Positions 33,306 to 44,640 of a stretch of DNA of 64,000 nucleotides are shown piece after piece (the first letter of the stretch is position 1; each line of letters opens with the position of its first letter). The translations under genes were made by a program, and so were the position numbers. Source of the DNA: Portulaca oleracea (taxonomy: Eukaryota > Streptophyta > Magnoliopsida > Caryophyllales > Portulacaceae); contig CM055873.1 in assembly GCA_029582165.1 (NCBI GenBank), positions 40,036,795 through 40,100,794 on the forward strand. The letters are read 5' to 3'. The notes beneath the pieces are model-generated. The model was not told the origin of the DNA. It saw nothing but the letters and a program-made list of their open reading frames with translations, and searched no databases.

Positions 33306-33701
33306 TTAAATTATTTTTGGGACATGCCTTGGAGCTAACTTGCCTTCTCGTACCTCATACTCCGTCATTGACTTCCCTAGCTCAATGACCATCGTTCCTC
33401 TCTTCATATCCATTTTGCAATTTATGGTTGAAGAGAAGGATCTCCCTAGAATAATCTCTGGCGCAGGATCTTCACCTGTGTCTATAACCATGAAATCAAC
33501 AGGAACAAAGTGTTCTCCTACCTTGAGGGGAACGTCATGTAAGATCCCTAGAGGTTTCTTAAGGATTTTGTCTACTAAACGAAGAGTCATGTTAGTCACC
33601 TTTAACTCCCTATGATCATATTTCCTTAGGTAAAACTTTGGTAAGACGTTTACCCCAGACCCTGTGCCACATAAGGCATATTTGATGGGTCTCCCATCCA
33701 A
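33306..33701 (-). pseudogene. Athila aspartic protease
   Basis: GVNVLPKFYL, TLRLVDKILKKPLGI, VPVDFMVIDT and PEIILGRSFSSTINCKMDM are standard Athila protease blocks. The active-site loop reads ALCGTGSG where the family has a D-T/L-G triad, so the catalytic aspartate appears to be Gly. A frame gap separates it from gag. It would mature Gag and Pol. Confidence 0.8.
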
Positions 33702-33770
33702 CTAAACAGGGATCTTAAAACTACCTGGGTCTTCCTTTTTAGAAATAATTGAAGGAGCTATGGTTCCTTT

Positions 33771-34959
33771 TTAAAACATAAGGCATATTTGATGGCTTTC
33801 CATCATAGTTTCTAAGTTAGACTTTTGAGGGGGCCCTTGTTGAGGTGGTCTTTGAGGTGGAGGTACATACTTTTGCTGTCCTTGTCCTTGAAGAGGATCA
33901 GTAGGGTTGTTGTTCCTATAAGAAAAGTTTGGGTGGTTTCTAAATCCAGGATGGTAGGCGTTAGAATTCATATCATAGTTTTGTCTTTGGTTGCCAACAT
34001 AGTTGGCTTGCTGGACTTGTTCATTACTAATTCCACCTGATGGACAAGTAAAAGTTTCATGTTCGGTCGGCTGACAGACATTGCATGCTGGAGGGTTAGA
34101 AGGTGAACTCAATCGATCCATCTTTTGCGTTAAAGAATCAAGTTTAGATGACAATAAAGAAATTGCATCAACATTAAGCTTACCTCCCGCTTTGTGGCGG
34201 GGTTTGGACCATTGATATGAGTTGTTCGCTAGATGTTCAATCAAATTTGTAATTTGAGGCACAGTCTTGTCCATAAAATCGCCTCCGGCTGCTGAGAGGA
34301 TGCTTCCTCTCGTCGAAGAATGTCCTTAAATCTTTCCCAAGCATCATATAACGACTCATCCGGCTCTTGTGTAAAATTTGAAATTTGGTTCCTCAAACTG
34401 GTGAGCTTGCAGGAAAGTATTTCGCCAAGAAAGTGCTGGCGAGTTCATCGAATGTCGTTATCGAATTTGGTGGAAGTGAATCAAGCCATTCCCATGCCTT
34501 GCCTTCTAACGAAAACGGAAAGAGTCTTAGTTTGATGGCGTCTTCCAATACGTTGTTGGCCTTGTATGTGTCACAAGCTTGACGAAAAAGTCGCATATGT
34601 CGGTTCGGGTCCTCGCTTGCCAGCCCATGGAACGGTGCTTTTGACACCAAGTTGATTAGAAATTGACGTACCTCGAAATCATTCGCTTGGATGGTGGGAA
34701 CGTTGATAGCCGATTGTGGGATAGTGACATTGGGAGTCGGATACTGCCCGAATGTCCGCGCTCGTTCGCCCATCTCTTCTTCTTTGTCCGATTCTTGTTC
34801 CTCTTCGTCCGTTTCTTGATTTTCTTGTTGTTCCTTCTCCAGTCTCGCTCTTTTCCTTCTTTCTCGAAGTGTGCGTTCAATCTCGAGATCGTACTCGAAA
34901 GAAAAATCTTTTTGCATAAACCTAAAAAAGACAAAAACAAGAACACCAAGCGTAATCAA
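33771..34959 (-). pseudogene. Athila gag
   Basis: 34959-34393 encodes a charged leader rich in Arg and Glu, then FEVRQFLINLVSKAPFHGL, DPNRHMRLFRQACDTYK and LFPFSLEGKAWEWLDSLPP, the Athila gag core. A frame change near 34390-34270 leads to ITNLIEHLANNSYQWSKPR and a zinc knuckle C-NV-C-QPTE-H-ETFT-C (about 34080-34040), then an Asn/Gln/Pro-rich region. Frameshifted but well conserved. Confidence 0.85.
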
Positions 34960-35042
34960 AAGTGATAAAAAGAAGAAAAATAAAGAAAAACAAATAACCT
35001 AGTCACCCATAGTGCGTTCGTTAAATGGCAGTTAGAGGAACA

Positions 35043-35062
35043 AATCCCCGGCAACGGCGCTA
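35043..35062 (-). other. Athila primer binding site
   Basis: TAGCGCCGTTGCCGGGGAT on the minus strand matches the Athila-type primer site (compare TGGCGCCATTGCCGGGGA at 53903), usually ascribed to tRNA-Asp. It lies six bases inside the LTR remnant. Confidence 0.8.
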
Positions 35063-35076
35063 AACACTTGACAGAC

Positions 35077-36733
35077 TAAAACTGACTAAGGTTGCTTAAT
35101 CCTTAAATAAGGATATTTTTATTTTTATAAAACGTTTTCAATATTTTCGGGACCTTATATATGTCAACTCGCTTGAGGCTTAATCGACTCATCTTAATTA
35201 ACAATGCACCAACAACCAAGCCCGCTTCCAAATTTGGGCCAAGAAGGACGCGTGGGCCACTGGACTGACTCCTAGGCCATGCGACCATGAGAGGAGCCAG
35301 GCCAGGGGCCCATTTATGCCCCGCCTTGGGAAAAGGGGCTTGAATCTAGCCATGGCCACATGGCCTTGGCCAAACTCTAGTCCAATATTCCTTGGGTCGA
35401 CCCTTCAATGTGGATGGTGGGGGGATATTGATCCATTTAAATTAATCTGACATGACTAGCATAAAGGACGCGTTATACATGTTTAAGATGAAAAAAAAGA
35501 GTCGTTAGTTGATTTAAGGAAATCAACGAACCAAAAAAAGAATATGTAAACTCCAGTCTACGAAGTCGAATTCTGAGCCCGGGGGTAAGGTTACAAATCC
35601 AAGAATTAAAGAATTCTCGGATTCGCCTGTTTTGAAAACATACTCTACTAAAATCGACTTTGAAATGAAAGAGAGCGGGAGGAAGTCTAAGAGGTATCAC
35701 AATATTATATTCATGTCATGCGAGCATAAATTTTATTTACAGGATGATGTACAAAGTTGATTAACAATACAATTACATGATTACGAAATGACAAACAAAT
35801 AGATGATCAAACCTTGCTTGATTGCAACTGCTAATGGAGAAAGTAAAGAACGGGACGGATGCGTCGAACGACTTTGAATGTCGATATCGTAATAACCTCG
35901 GGATCTTCTGTATAAAAATAGGATAGAAATTTTAAAGAGAGATAGAGGAGGATTATAAATGATGGTTGATGATGAGAAGAGTTGATGATTTCGGTGGTGA
36001 TGAAGGATGGGTATTTACAGGTGAGGAGGAAGGAGTATTTGGATGGAAGGAGGGAGCATGATCCAAGAGCACCATGGCCGCATGGCCATTGACTTTATAT
36101 GAGTCAAAGGCGCCATGGAACAGATCGCAGGATCAGCTGGTGAAGGGAAAGGCGCGAAAATCCAATTTGAACTGGCAAGGCCACGCAGGCAATAGCAATC
36201 CAGTGCACGGATTGATGACGTGGCTAGGCGTGAGAATCCTATTTGAACAGGCAAGGCCATGCGGCCATGGTGACTTTCATGGGACTATTTGCGCGCTTGG
36301 GGCCTGCTCGTTTAGTTATCCAAGGCCATGCGGCCTTGGCAGCTTATTTTGGGCCTGGAAACTAGCCACGGCCGCATGGCCTTGGTGCCAGGGTAGTTCA
36401 ATTTCAAACGACCATAATTCCTTCATCCAGACTCCGATTGAGGCAATTCAAAAGGCATTGGAAAGCGATGTGGACTTTACCCTCATAAAAAGAAATAAGG
36501 CCTATGAGACTTGTGAAAAAAATGGGATTCGAAACAATGAGCTGTGAGCACATGTATATGGAAAGAGCGGAAGATGAAGACTTTTGTTGTGAGTTGGCCC
36601 GGTGGCTTTTGATTGAGCCCAGTGGCTTTTGATTGAGGAATGCCTAGTGGCTTTGCTTTCATTCTAGCCTCTTTTCTTAGTTTTCCCGGTTTGTTCTTGT
36701 GCACTTTTCCCGGTACAAAACCCAGTGTCTACA
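35077..36733 (-). repeat. 3' LTR of Tat2 with GGCCATGCGGCC motifs
   Basis: Shares blocks with Tat1 LTRs: ACTGACTAAGGTTGCTTA, the CGGGGGTAAGGTTA line, AGACTCTACTA-like text, and the end ACCCAGTGTCTACA at 36733. The start is cut at the junction with Athila. It holds at least six copies of a GGCC-GCAT-GGCC palindrome (35274, 35349, 36072, 36253, 36321, 36366). No gene. Confidence 0.75.
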
Positions 36734-37791
36734 GAAGACACTCACTCCCAAGGGTTGTCTATCCCTAATCCTATTGTGGGATCATCATGGCCGACAGGAT
36801 TATAGGATTAGCAAGCCTCTCAACACTTCTGGCTTGGCGGGTCGAGTTCTACGTATGGATGGCCTATTTTCAAGCCTGCTTCGGGACCTTCTTAGCCTAC
36901 TGGCTCGTAGGATTGGCAGGTGCCCCAACATTCTTGGCTTGAATCGATGAGTGAGCCTGCCATAGACTGGAACGACACTTCCACAGTTCCAACTTTGATC
37001 CTGCACTGGATTCGGTGCCCCTAAATTATTATTCATGGGGGACTTACTTTACTTTGATGTAGGTTAGAAACCAATGGTGGAACAACCGATAATGGCAGTG
37101 ATGACAAGAGCTCCCTGGTTTGGTATGACTGAGTTGGGAAAACATGCAATGGTTTTAGGTCCTTCTAATGTCAATTAGTTGATGTAATTATATATGACGT
37201 TTTTCTTGTATGCACTTTTATGCAAGGGAAGATGTGATTTTTCTTTTTTTATGATGCAAGACAATATATACTATTATGGATAACACGTTACACTTTACTT
37301 ACATGCAATATGCTCATCTACATGGTGGGGTTAATCTCGCTTCCCCATACGGAAAGGAAAATAAAAAAAAGAAAAGAAAAGACAACAAGTAAGTGTCATA
37401 ATTAACTTTGAGGAAAATTTTAGAACAAGAGCAAGAAAAAAATTGAGTTCATCCTCATTAATCATGGACCAAGGTCGAGTGACCTACATTGCTGTGGACT
37501 GGGCCCATTATGCTACTGAATTGGCCCAAGAATAAACCTAAATCCCAGATAAGGATAGAAGACTTTCATGGGATATTATAGACATTATGATTGACTTGAT
37601 TTGTGGTAGAATCGGTTTATGATTGCATGAAGATCAAGCAACCTTAGGGGTATTCTGGAACTGTCTGGTAATCTTTTCCATGCATAATCAAGCCCATCCC
37701 CAATATAAATAACACTCCTCGTCCATGAATTTTCTCCACATAACTTTCTTCATTCTTTCTTTTCTCATAGGCGATTCTTCCTCACGTAATC
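36734..37791. other. Tat2 non-coding spacer
   Basis: Begins with the region abutting the LTR (purine-rich CTTGGGAGTGAGTG on minus at 36740-36756). 37310-37385 parallels 12240-12330 of Tat1. No gene seen. Confidence 0.5.
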
Positions 37792-38885
37792 CATGGCTTT
37801 CGAGGAAAAAAATGTTCATTTGGATGAGTACTTTATCTAAGGAAGAAAAGAGGGAGCTAGGGATATATAATTTGACTCATCTGCTGAGTCTAAGGCAACT
37901 GACGGTGAACAAGGATTTTATCCCTGCGGCAGAGACTTTCTGGGATGACGAGCTACATGTTTCCGGTTTGCCTTGAAGGAGCTCTGTCTCCTACCCGAGG
38001 AGTGGTCCTCAATATTGGGAACAAACCACTATGCTCTACCAGTGGCACCACCTTTGGCTACCGACATAATCAAAGATTATATAGAGTCGAGTGGTGGCAC
38101 CGGGCTCTAGGATGAAACATCTTGGCTTGGTGGAGAAACAGGAGACAGCGTCGGTGTTGGCCAACTATTGTGACTTGTTACAGAAGTGGATAGCCCTATT
38201 AAAGAATCCATACGATATTTGTTGGTGGGTAGCTCCATTATAGAAGCCATATGATATTCGTTAGTGGGTCGAGTGGTAGGATATTCCGGATTATGTGACT
38301 AGTTACAGAAGACATGTATATGTTTGCTTCGCTAGTTTGACCTATATGACTTACTACTTTCCAGAGCAGGTGATGCAACAAATGGCCAGGCGAGAACTAG
38401 TTCCCACGCAAATGCATGAAGCTTCTGAACTGATCCATTTTTACAAGATCGTGGTGGGCTTATGGCTCAAGTATTGGAAGAAGTGGCCTACTCAACGAGT
38501 TTCTCTTAGTATCCACGTATTGAACCAGCTGGATCCTGACTATCAAGGATGACTTTACGGGGACATAGTCTCAAAAATTCGGGAAGGCCTTGAGGGAGAA
38601 AACTGCCTTAGTTGGAAGGTTGGATCCTAAGACTGATGTACTACAATGATTAGGACCTAAAAGACACCCGTGACGGATCGATTAGGTTCGAAGACTGTTG
38701 TAAGGGACACGCTCGATCCGACTCAAACTAGAGTTGTGATTAGGGGGCTGAGGGATATTGTACCCAAGAAGACAGGCATGCGGAAAGCGAAGGGAAAGGA
38801 CACTGGGTTCACAAAGGAGAAAACTAAGAAGAGGTACCGCCCTATGGACAAAGACATGGCTCATGGTTGGACTAAGGAAGCATAA
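37792..38885 (+). pseudogene. DUF7745-like antisense gene in Tat2
   Basis: Homologous to 12837-14303. MSTLSKEEKRELGIYNLTHL at about 37825-37885, AAETFWDDELHV, LPEEWSSILGTNHYALP (shifted frame, to about 38040), then a gap and repeated WWVAP/KPYDI blocks, YVCFASLTYMTYYFPEQVMQ (38310 on), LKYWKKWPTQRV, and a basic tail with RLGSK and KKRYRPMDKD ending near 38885. It is more damaged than the Tat1 copy: several frameshifts and a missing middle. Confidence 0.65.
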
Positions 38886-39289
38886 ATCGACACAGAGCCA
38901 ACTGATAACTCGAAGTAAATTATGACACCATGAAGCTGCTAAGTAATTATTGTAATTGTTTTAGCTGAATTTAGTAGTAATAAGTAGAGTACTTGTACTT
39001 TTATTTTAAAAGACCAATAGTTGTAATGAATCTCCTTCGTTATTAATAAAAGAACATGTTTCGTGTACAAGTCAATCTCCAACTTCATTCTACACTTCTC
39101 ACCTTACATTGGCCTAAAACAAAAGGTTCAAATGGGCTTGCTCCCTCCTCTGAACCTATCGACCTTAATGGGCCAAGATGGAGCCAGACTTGACTTTTCA
39201 TTTTTTGTGAATTTCGACCAAGTGTCTAAAAGTTGGATTTTCAGTTGCTTGGTTTAATTTTGAAGAACTTGTGCTTCAAGTATAGAACC

Positions 39290-40290
39290 GCTTAAGTTGA
39301 TCCAAATTGGTGGGTTGGATCAACTGTTTTTCATCAATTGTGGCTAGTTTAGTCGCTCCTCCAATTAGGTGCGAACTTTCCTCTAGGATCTTGCATAGGC
39401 ACTCTCATCTCCTTAAGCACTACATCCCCTTCTTGTAATGCACAATCCTTAACCTTTCTATTAAAAACCTGCGTAATCCTGATTTATATAGTTTCACATT
39501 ATGCAACACTCTTAACCTCCTTTCATCAATCAAGGTTAGATCATCAAACCTAGCCCTCGCCCACTTAACCTCTAGGAGTTGGCTCTCCGCTACTATTCAC
39601 AGTGAAGGGATTGCTAGCTCAATTGGGATTACCGCCTCTAGCCCAAAAGAATAGCGAATAAGGGGTAGCTCTTGTGGCCGGTAGTGTGTATAGACGTTCG
39701 GAATCCCGATAACGCGAATGAGAGTTTATCAGGATAATTTTTGTATGTGACGACCATCTTCTTCACTATCCGACCAAGGTTTTATTAGCTTCCTCTACGA
39801 CTCCAATGGTTTGGGGCTTGTAGGGCGACAATATGTGATACTGAATGTTATTTTTGGGCAACAAAGCCTCCAATTTCTTCCTAAAGTGGCTTCCGTTATC
39901 GTTAATGATCTCATGCATGTGACACCGCGTATTTGCAAATGATATTGTTGATGATGAATTTGGCCACGTGCTTGGAGGTAAGTTTGGCATAAAAAGCAAC
40001 CTTTACCCATTTAGTAAAGTAATCTATAGCAACCAGTACATATTCGTGACCTCTTATGCCTGTGGGAATAATCTTGCCAATAATGTCTTTTTCCAATATC
40101 GAGAACAGGAAAGGAGATGTCAAGGAGGCCAGGTAAGAGGACGGTTGATTTTGGAGGTTAGCATATTCTTGACATTCAGAGCACTTTTTGAAAAACGCGA
40201 GGCAACCTGCTTTCATGGTGGTCCAAAACTAACCCGCCCTTTCGATTCTTTGACAACATTCTTCCATTCATATGAGACTCACATTCTCCT
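39290..40290 (-). pseudogene. Tat2 integrase
   Basis: CSECQEYANLQNQP is part of the HHCC finger. DIIGKI, YVLVAIDYFTKWVKVAFY contains a catalytic Asp (about 40050), then NDNGSHF (about 39900) holds the second Asp, and VEEANKTL the glutamate region. The C-terminal EGDVVLKEMRVPMQDPRGKF is at about 39460-39380. Frame breaks near 39990, 39760 and 39480. It would insert the element's DNA. Confidence 0.8.
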
Positions 40291-40712
40291 CTATGTATGA
40301 TTGTCATCAATTCTTCTGTTGCATTCGATTCTACACTTAGCATGTTGATTCCTTTCCTAGACTTCTTGTATAAACGATCCTGGATTTGACATTATTTTGT
40401 TGCCATGGATCTTGCCGCTCTTTGCCCTCAAGAGTAAGGTTGTAGAAATCAGGGTCCTAACGCGGATCTATGGATTAGTTAAGATCGGAATTAATCCACA
40501 TAGGATCGTCGATCGGAAAGTAGATAGTAGAATCGTATCGAAGATTTTGGATTATAAAATCGTAGAATCGTAGATTAGGATTGGATTTTAGTAACTATGC
40601 TAAAGAGTTGGCCTCAAGAAGATACTTTCCCTTTCTTAAACACATGTAGATATCAAATAACCAAGCTTTTGGATCCGAAGGATACTTATCCGTGGTATAG
40701 ATATACGCTGGC

Positions 40713-41220
40713 TCAGAGCGTCTTTCCACAAATATGGGCATTTTGTATTTCGACAAGGATGGATATCATAGAGGAGAGCTTGGATAACATATTTGCCAAT
40801 TCATTCTTATCCCTAGATAAGTATTGGAATTCGATACGCTGGAATTTATCAGCAAATCCCGACAACCATTCCTGGTATGCTACGAGAGATTCATGTCGGG
40901 CATTCCATCCATTTTTTGGACTGATTAATGATGATGCTTGAATCACTAAACATCCTAATGTGTCAAATCCCGATGGTTAAGGTGACTTGTAGACCCATGA
41001 TACCTGCCTCATACTCGACAACATTATTAGTGGCGTTGAAGTCCAACTTAACGGAGATATTGGTATGTGCACCTTTGGGTGATATTAGGAGAACACCCAC
41101 ACCCATTTGATTGGACGTGCTGTCGAAATACATATCCCATGTGACATCATCAGTGTGGAAAATTTCCTCATTGGGAAATTCGAAGTTAGTGCCTGGAGGT
41201 TCTTGTGAACGGAAGTTCAT
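40713..41220 (-). pseudogene. Tat2 RNase H
   Basis: WDMYFDSTSNQMGVGVLLISPKG with NNVVEYEAGIMGL (41140-40985) is the Ty3 RNase H start with its catalytic Asp and Glu. The frame changes near 40950 and continues with QEWLSGFADKFQRIEFQYLSRDKNELANMLSKL. It begins abruptly at 41220. Between it and integrase, 40440-40590 contains repeated AATCGTAGA phrases that look like a small insertion. Confidence 0.8.
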
Positions 41221-41222
41221 CT

Positions 41223-43409
41223 TTGTTCACTTGATATTCACTTTAACTAATGTTACTTTATATTCATTTCTACTCAACTATATTGTCATTTTGTTACCAT
41301 GACAAACCGAGCAATTAGACTGTCCCATTTCTTAGTTGATGTTCACTTTAACACAATCAAATGTTCACCTTTGTCCCCTTTCTTAGTAATGTAGTCTGAA
41401 AATGATTGTAACTCCCTCTAATTGATGTTCATTTCTACTAATTTTTTATCATGACAAACCGAGCAATTGGATGTTCATTCTGTATGTACTTGTTGTTCAG
41501 TTCAACACAATTGAAAGTTTGTCTAGGTTCTTTCTTGTAATATATACTAGAATATGATTGTAACAAATTCTAATTCAATGAGTGGAAAAAAAATATACGT
41601 GCCAACCACAATCACATGATCAGTCCCATCAAACCTTCGCTGACTAGAGTGATGCATACCGTGTCACAAAAATAGTTACCATATTTCTAGTTCACGACAA
41701 AAGTACTGGTAAGGTAGTTAATCAGTTACGAAGAAGTAGATCATCAGATGTGTGCGAGAGACTTTATTTCGTTCCAATGTATTTCTCTAGAGTGTACTGT
41801 GTCCTTCAGTTTATTTTCTTCGTACATGATCAAGTTGTCGCAATATCGCCTTTTGGACACATCCAACTGCTCATCCTGCAATGGACAAAATTGTTCCATT
41901 TCATTAATGCAATATTAAATTATATAAACTCATAAATGAACACCAATTTGAACACCACTGAACATGACATAGTAAAAACATGAACATCAAGTACAATTTA
42001 AATGAAATTTAGTATAGCATGTCACAAATGAGCTATACATATAACATTGTGAGTATATTATGGTAAACATGATAAACATCAAAATGCATCTCGTCAATGT
42101 CCCATTGAACATGATACACCCCCAAAATGAACAAGAAGTTGAATCAAACACAGATTTTAGGTTACAACATGATGAACATCAGCATACCCTAAAATTTAAT
42201 CCAACAGATGCAATGATCAAAGTTGCAATGTCTTACAAAGACAAAGTCTGTGAACACGCTTGATGAATGATCATCAACTATGATATAATTGAAACACACA
42301 ATCACACATGAACATCAACTCTGTCAAAATTGAACATCAAGAATGGTATAAATGAACATCACCAAGCCCACTGATGGAACCCATTATGAACATTAAGATG
42401 AATATAAAAGAGCTTTAAGTTCTACTGTGATGAACATCACCATGCCCTAATTACACACATGGACATCAAAACACACTTTACGAATGATCATCAATAATAA
42501 TATAATTTAACGACACAGTCACACAAATGAACATCGACTATGTCAAATTAAACATCAAGAATGATATAAAATGAACCCCACTGACCATCAATCGCCATAA
42601 GCCCCACGGATGCAAACCAAGAAGAACATTAAGAAGAATAGAAAATAACTTTACGTTATACTGTGATGAACACCACCATGCCCTATAAATTTTCACCAGA
42701 TATTACACAAATTGGTTATGAACTAACAAACTCAGGGGACGAAGGAAAAAAAACAATAAACCTTGAAACAACCCACAAACTGTCATTCAATTTTCCCAAA
42801 TGCATGAATTTGCGCTATTTTGATAAGTTTCCTTCTCCCTGCCAATTTCCCAGATGAATTCACCCTGTTGTTCGTCTATGGCCATTTTGATAAGTTTTTC
42901 AAAACTCGAATGATGGGTTTTGGAAATTGTGTGGTGTGTTAATGCTGGAGTATGATGTTTGCATGTGTGACTCAACTCCTCTTTCTCTCTCTCTCTCTCT
43001 CTCTTTTCTTTTTTCTTTTCAACTCACTTGAGCTTCAATGAAGTTTAGTAGTTTACATTAAAAAAAAGATTCAACCAATCAAAATGAGTCTAATCTCTAC
43101 AAAATAAAGATAAAACGGTTACTTAATTTCAACCCCATATCTATTAATCAATGGTTGAGATTGATCATACTTCCATGCTCACCACTTTCCGATTCTCATT
43201 ATATTTATTCCCAATATAAAATTATGAATAAAATGTGGATTCTCTACTATGATTGATAAAATTAGGTTATAATGTATATTTGTTGACCAAACTAATAAGT
43301 GTTATACTCGTATAGTTGATAAATATATATAATTATTAGAAAAATTTTATTATTGAAAATTACAAAAGTATAAATTATAGACGATTCAAAACTGTCTTTA
43401 ACCATTTTA
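41223..43409. repeat. Region with a dispersed TGAACATCA motif
   Basis: TGAACATCA or its complement TGATGTTCA occurs about 8-10 times exactly (for example 41338, 41422, 41981, 42172, 42309, 42331, 42352, 42431) with many one-off variants. It is TTGATGTTC-oriented at 41223-41500 and TGAACATC-oriented at 41940-42670. No complete gene is visible; minus-strand 41900-41700 may be a remnant of coding sequence, not identified. A CT run lies at 42980-43010. This may be the ends of a MULE-type or other DNA transposon. Confidence 0.6.
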
Positions 43410-43656
43410 GGCTCCGTTTTTTTATGCGCTAGGTTGCGGTGCGGTACCACACTATACCACACTTTTTGATTTCTACTACACTTTACCACACCACACCACA
43501 ATCATTATCAATATATCTTTCACTTTTATCTCTCCTCACTTCTTTCTTCTTCTTTTAACATTTTGTCTCCTCACCTACCCAGCTACTAAAATTCTCACCA
43601 CATTTCGCCACACTTTTTTAAATTCTACCACACCAATCGTATAAAAGAATGGAGCG
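43410..43656. mobile_element. hAT-like MITE, copy 1
   Basis: Ends GGCTCCGTTTTTTTATGCG at 43410 and CGTATAAAAGAATGGAGC at about 43638-43655 are inverted repeats. The inside is C/A-rich with ACCACACTATACCACAC runs. Target duplication not resolved. Non-coding. Confidence 0.55.
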
Positions 43657-43780
43657 TTAATTCAAGACATGTATCATCGTCCAAATAAATATAAATATTA
43701 TTTTAGTAAAAAGGAAGACAGCGTCATAGTTGTGGAAAGTGCGGTGAGGTGTGGAAATGATAGTAATATTAGTAAAATAT

Positions 43781-44585
43781 AAGGCCCTTTTTTTATGCGA
43801 TTGGTATATATGGTGCAGAAATGATACAGTATGGTGAAATTGTGGAAAGTGCGGTGAGGTGTGGAATAGTATGGTAAAAGTTGTAGAAAGTTCTATTAAT
43901 ATGGTAGGTGAAGAGACAGAATGTGAAAGAGTAAATTACATTTACCCTACCTCACATTTGTGGTAATAATTTTTATACACCCGACATTTATGAAATAATT
44001 TTTACCTTACCTGACATTAAGTGTTCATACATTTAAACCTTCTAAGATATTCTATAATTGATTTTTGTTTGATTTTCCGGTGAACATTAAAAAGATAAAT
44101 ATTAATTGATTTTTTTACCCTTGATATTAATTCATATGACTTTCAATTAAATATGAATTGACGTTTTTACCTTTAATATTAATTCATATGACATTTAAAC
44201 CTCAACATTTTCTCTACTTTATTTCTTCGAAAACCCCACCCCTACCCATTCTGAAAATGAAAAGGTCATTTAATTCATTTCTTTTTCAATGTTAGGGGCA
44301 GTATGGTACATTCATATAGTCATATAGGGACATTCTGGTATTTTTCACATTTTCGATAAGAAGTAATCAGATTCTTCCATTAAAAATTATTTTCACTTAA
44401 TGTCAGGTAAGGTAAAAATTATTTCACAAATATCGAATGCGTAAAAATAATTACCACAAATGTCGGGTAAGGTAACTATAATTTACTCGAATGTGAAAAG
44501 TAGATGAGAAATGTGAGGAGAGAGAAAAGTCAAGAAATATATTGATAATAATTGTCATAAAATGTCATAAAATGTGGAAGAATAT
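43781..44585. mobile_element. hAT-like MITE, copy 2, inverted and interrupted
   Basis: TTTTTTTATGCGATTGGTAT at 43789 starts a copy in the opposite orientation to 43410-43656: AGTGCGGTGAGGTGTGGAA, GGTAGGTGAAGAGACA, then after the nested element AGTAGATGAGAAATGTGAGGAG and ATATATTGATAATAATTGT. The right terminus is degenerate. A partial duplicate of its GTGGAAAGTGCGGTGAGG line precedes it at 43733. Confidence 0.5.
43929..44488. mobile_element. Mutator-type MITE with 10 bp target duplication
   Basis: About 92 bp inverted repeats (GAGTAAATTACATTTACC at the left, its complement ending TAATTTACTC at 44488) enclose about 375 bp of AT-rich DNA. The 10 bp GAATGTGAAA sits at 43919-43928 and again at 44489-44498. 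TIR length and 9-11 bp duplication are characteristic of MULE-derived MITEs. It is inserted in hAT-like MITE copy 2. Confidence 0.85.
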
Positions 44586-44640
44586 TAATTAGCATGATGA
44601 GTTGTGGTTCAAAGTATAACCAGGTCTAAACTATATAAGT

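Larger units (their letters stand above)
27239..35076 (-). mobile_element. Athila-lineage Ty3 retrotransposon with pol core deleted
   Basis: Reads on the minus strand: primer site (35062-35043), gag (34959-33771), protease (33701-33306), spacer, ORF1-like gene (32038-30680), long 3' spacer, polypurine tract and 3' LTR (28638-27239). RT, RNase H and nearly all integrase are missing; protease runs almost straight into a block (about 33255-33200) that looks like the end of integrase. The 5' LTR survives only as its last eight bases (TGTCTGTC... read as TGACAGAC at 35069-35076) before Tat2 sequence begins. The gag-pro frames are interrupted, so the copy is inactive. Confidence 0.8.
35077..41222 (-). 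mobile_element. Second Tat-lineage element 'Tat2', truncated
   Basis: Contains a 3' LTR (36733-35077 on minus) related to the Tat1 LTR, an antisense DUF7745-like gene (37792-38885), the integrase tail and core (about 39290-40290) and RNase H (40713-41220), all in the same relative arrangement as Tat1. Everything 5' of RNase H (RT, protease, gag, 5' LTR) is missing; the sequence breaks at about 41222. It retains the pol part that Tat1 lost, so it shows what the complete family looked like. Confidence 0.8.

Noticed and set aside
36074..36547. A 157-codon plus-strand frame
   Set aside because: It lies inside the Tat2 LTR and reads through its GGCCATGCGGCC motifs. No domain.
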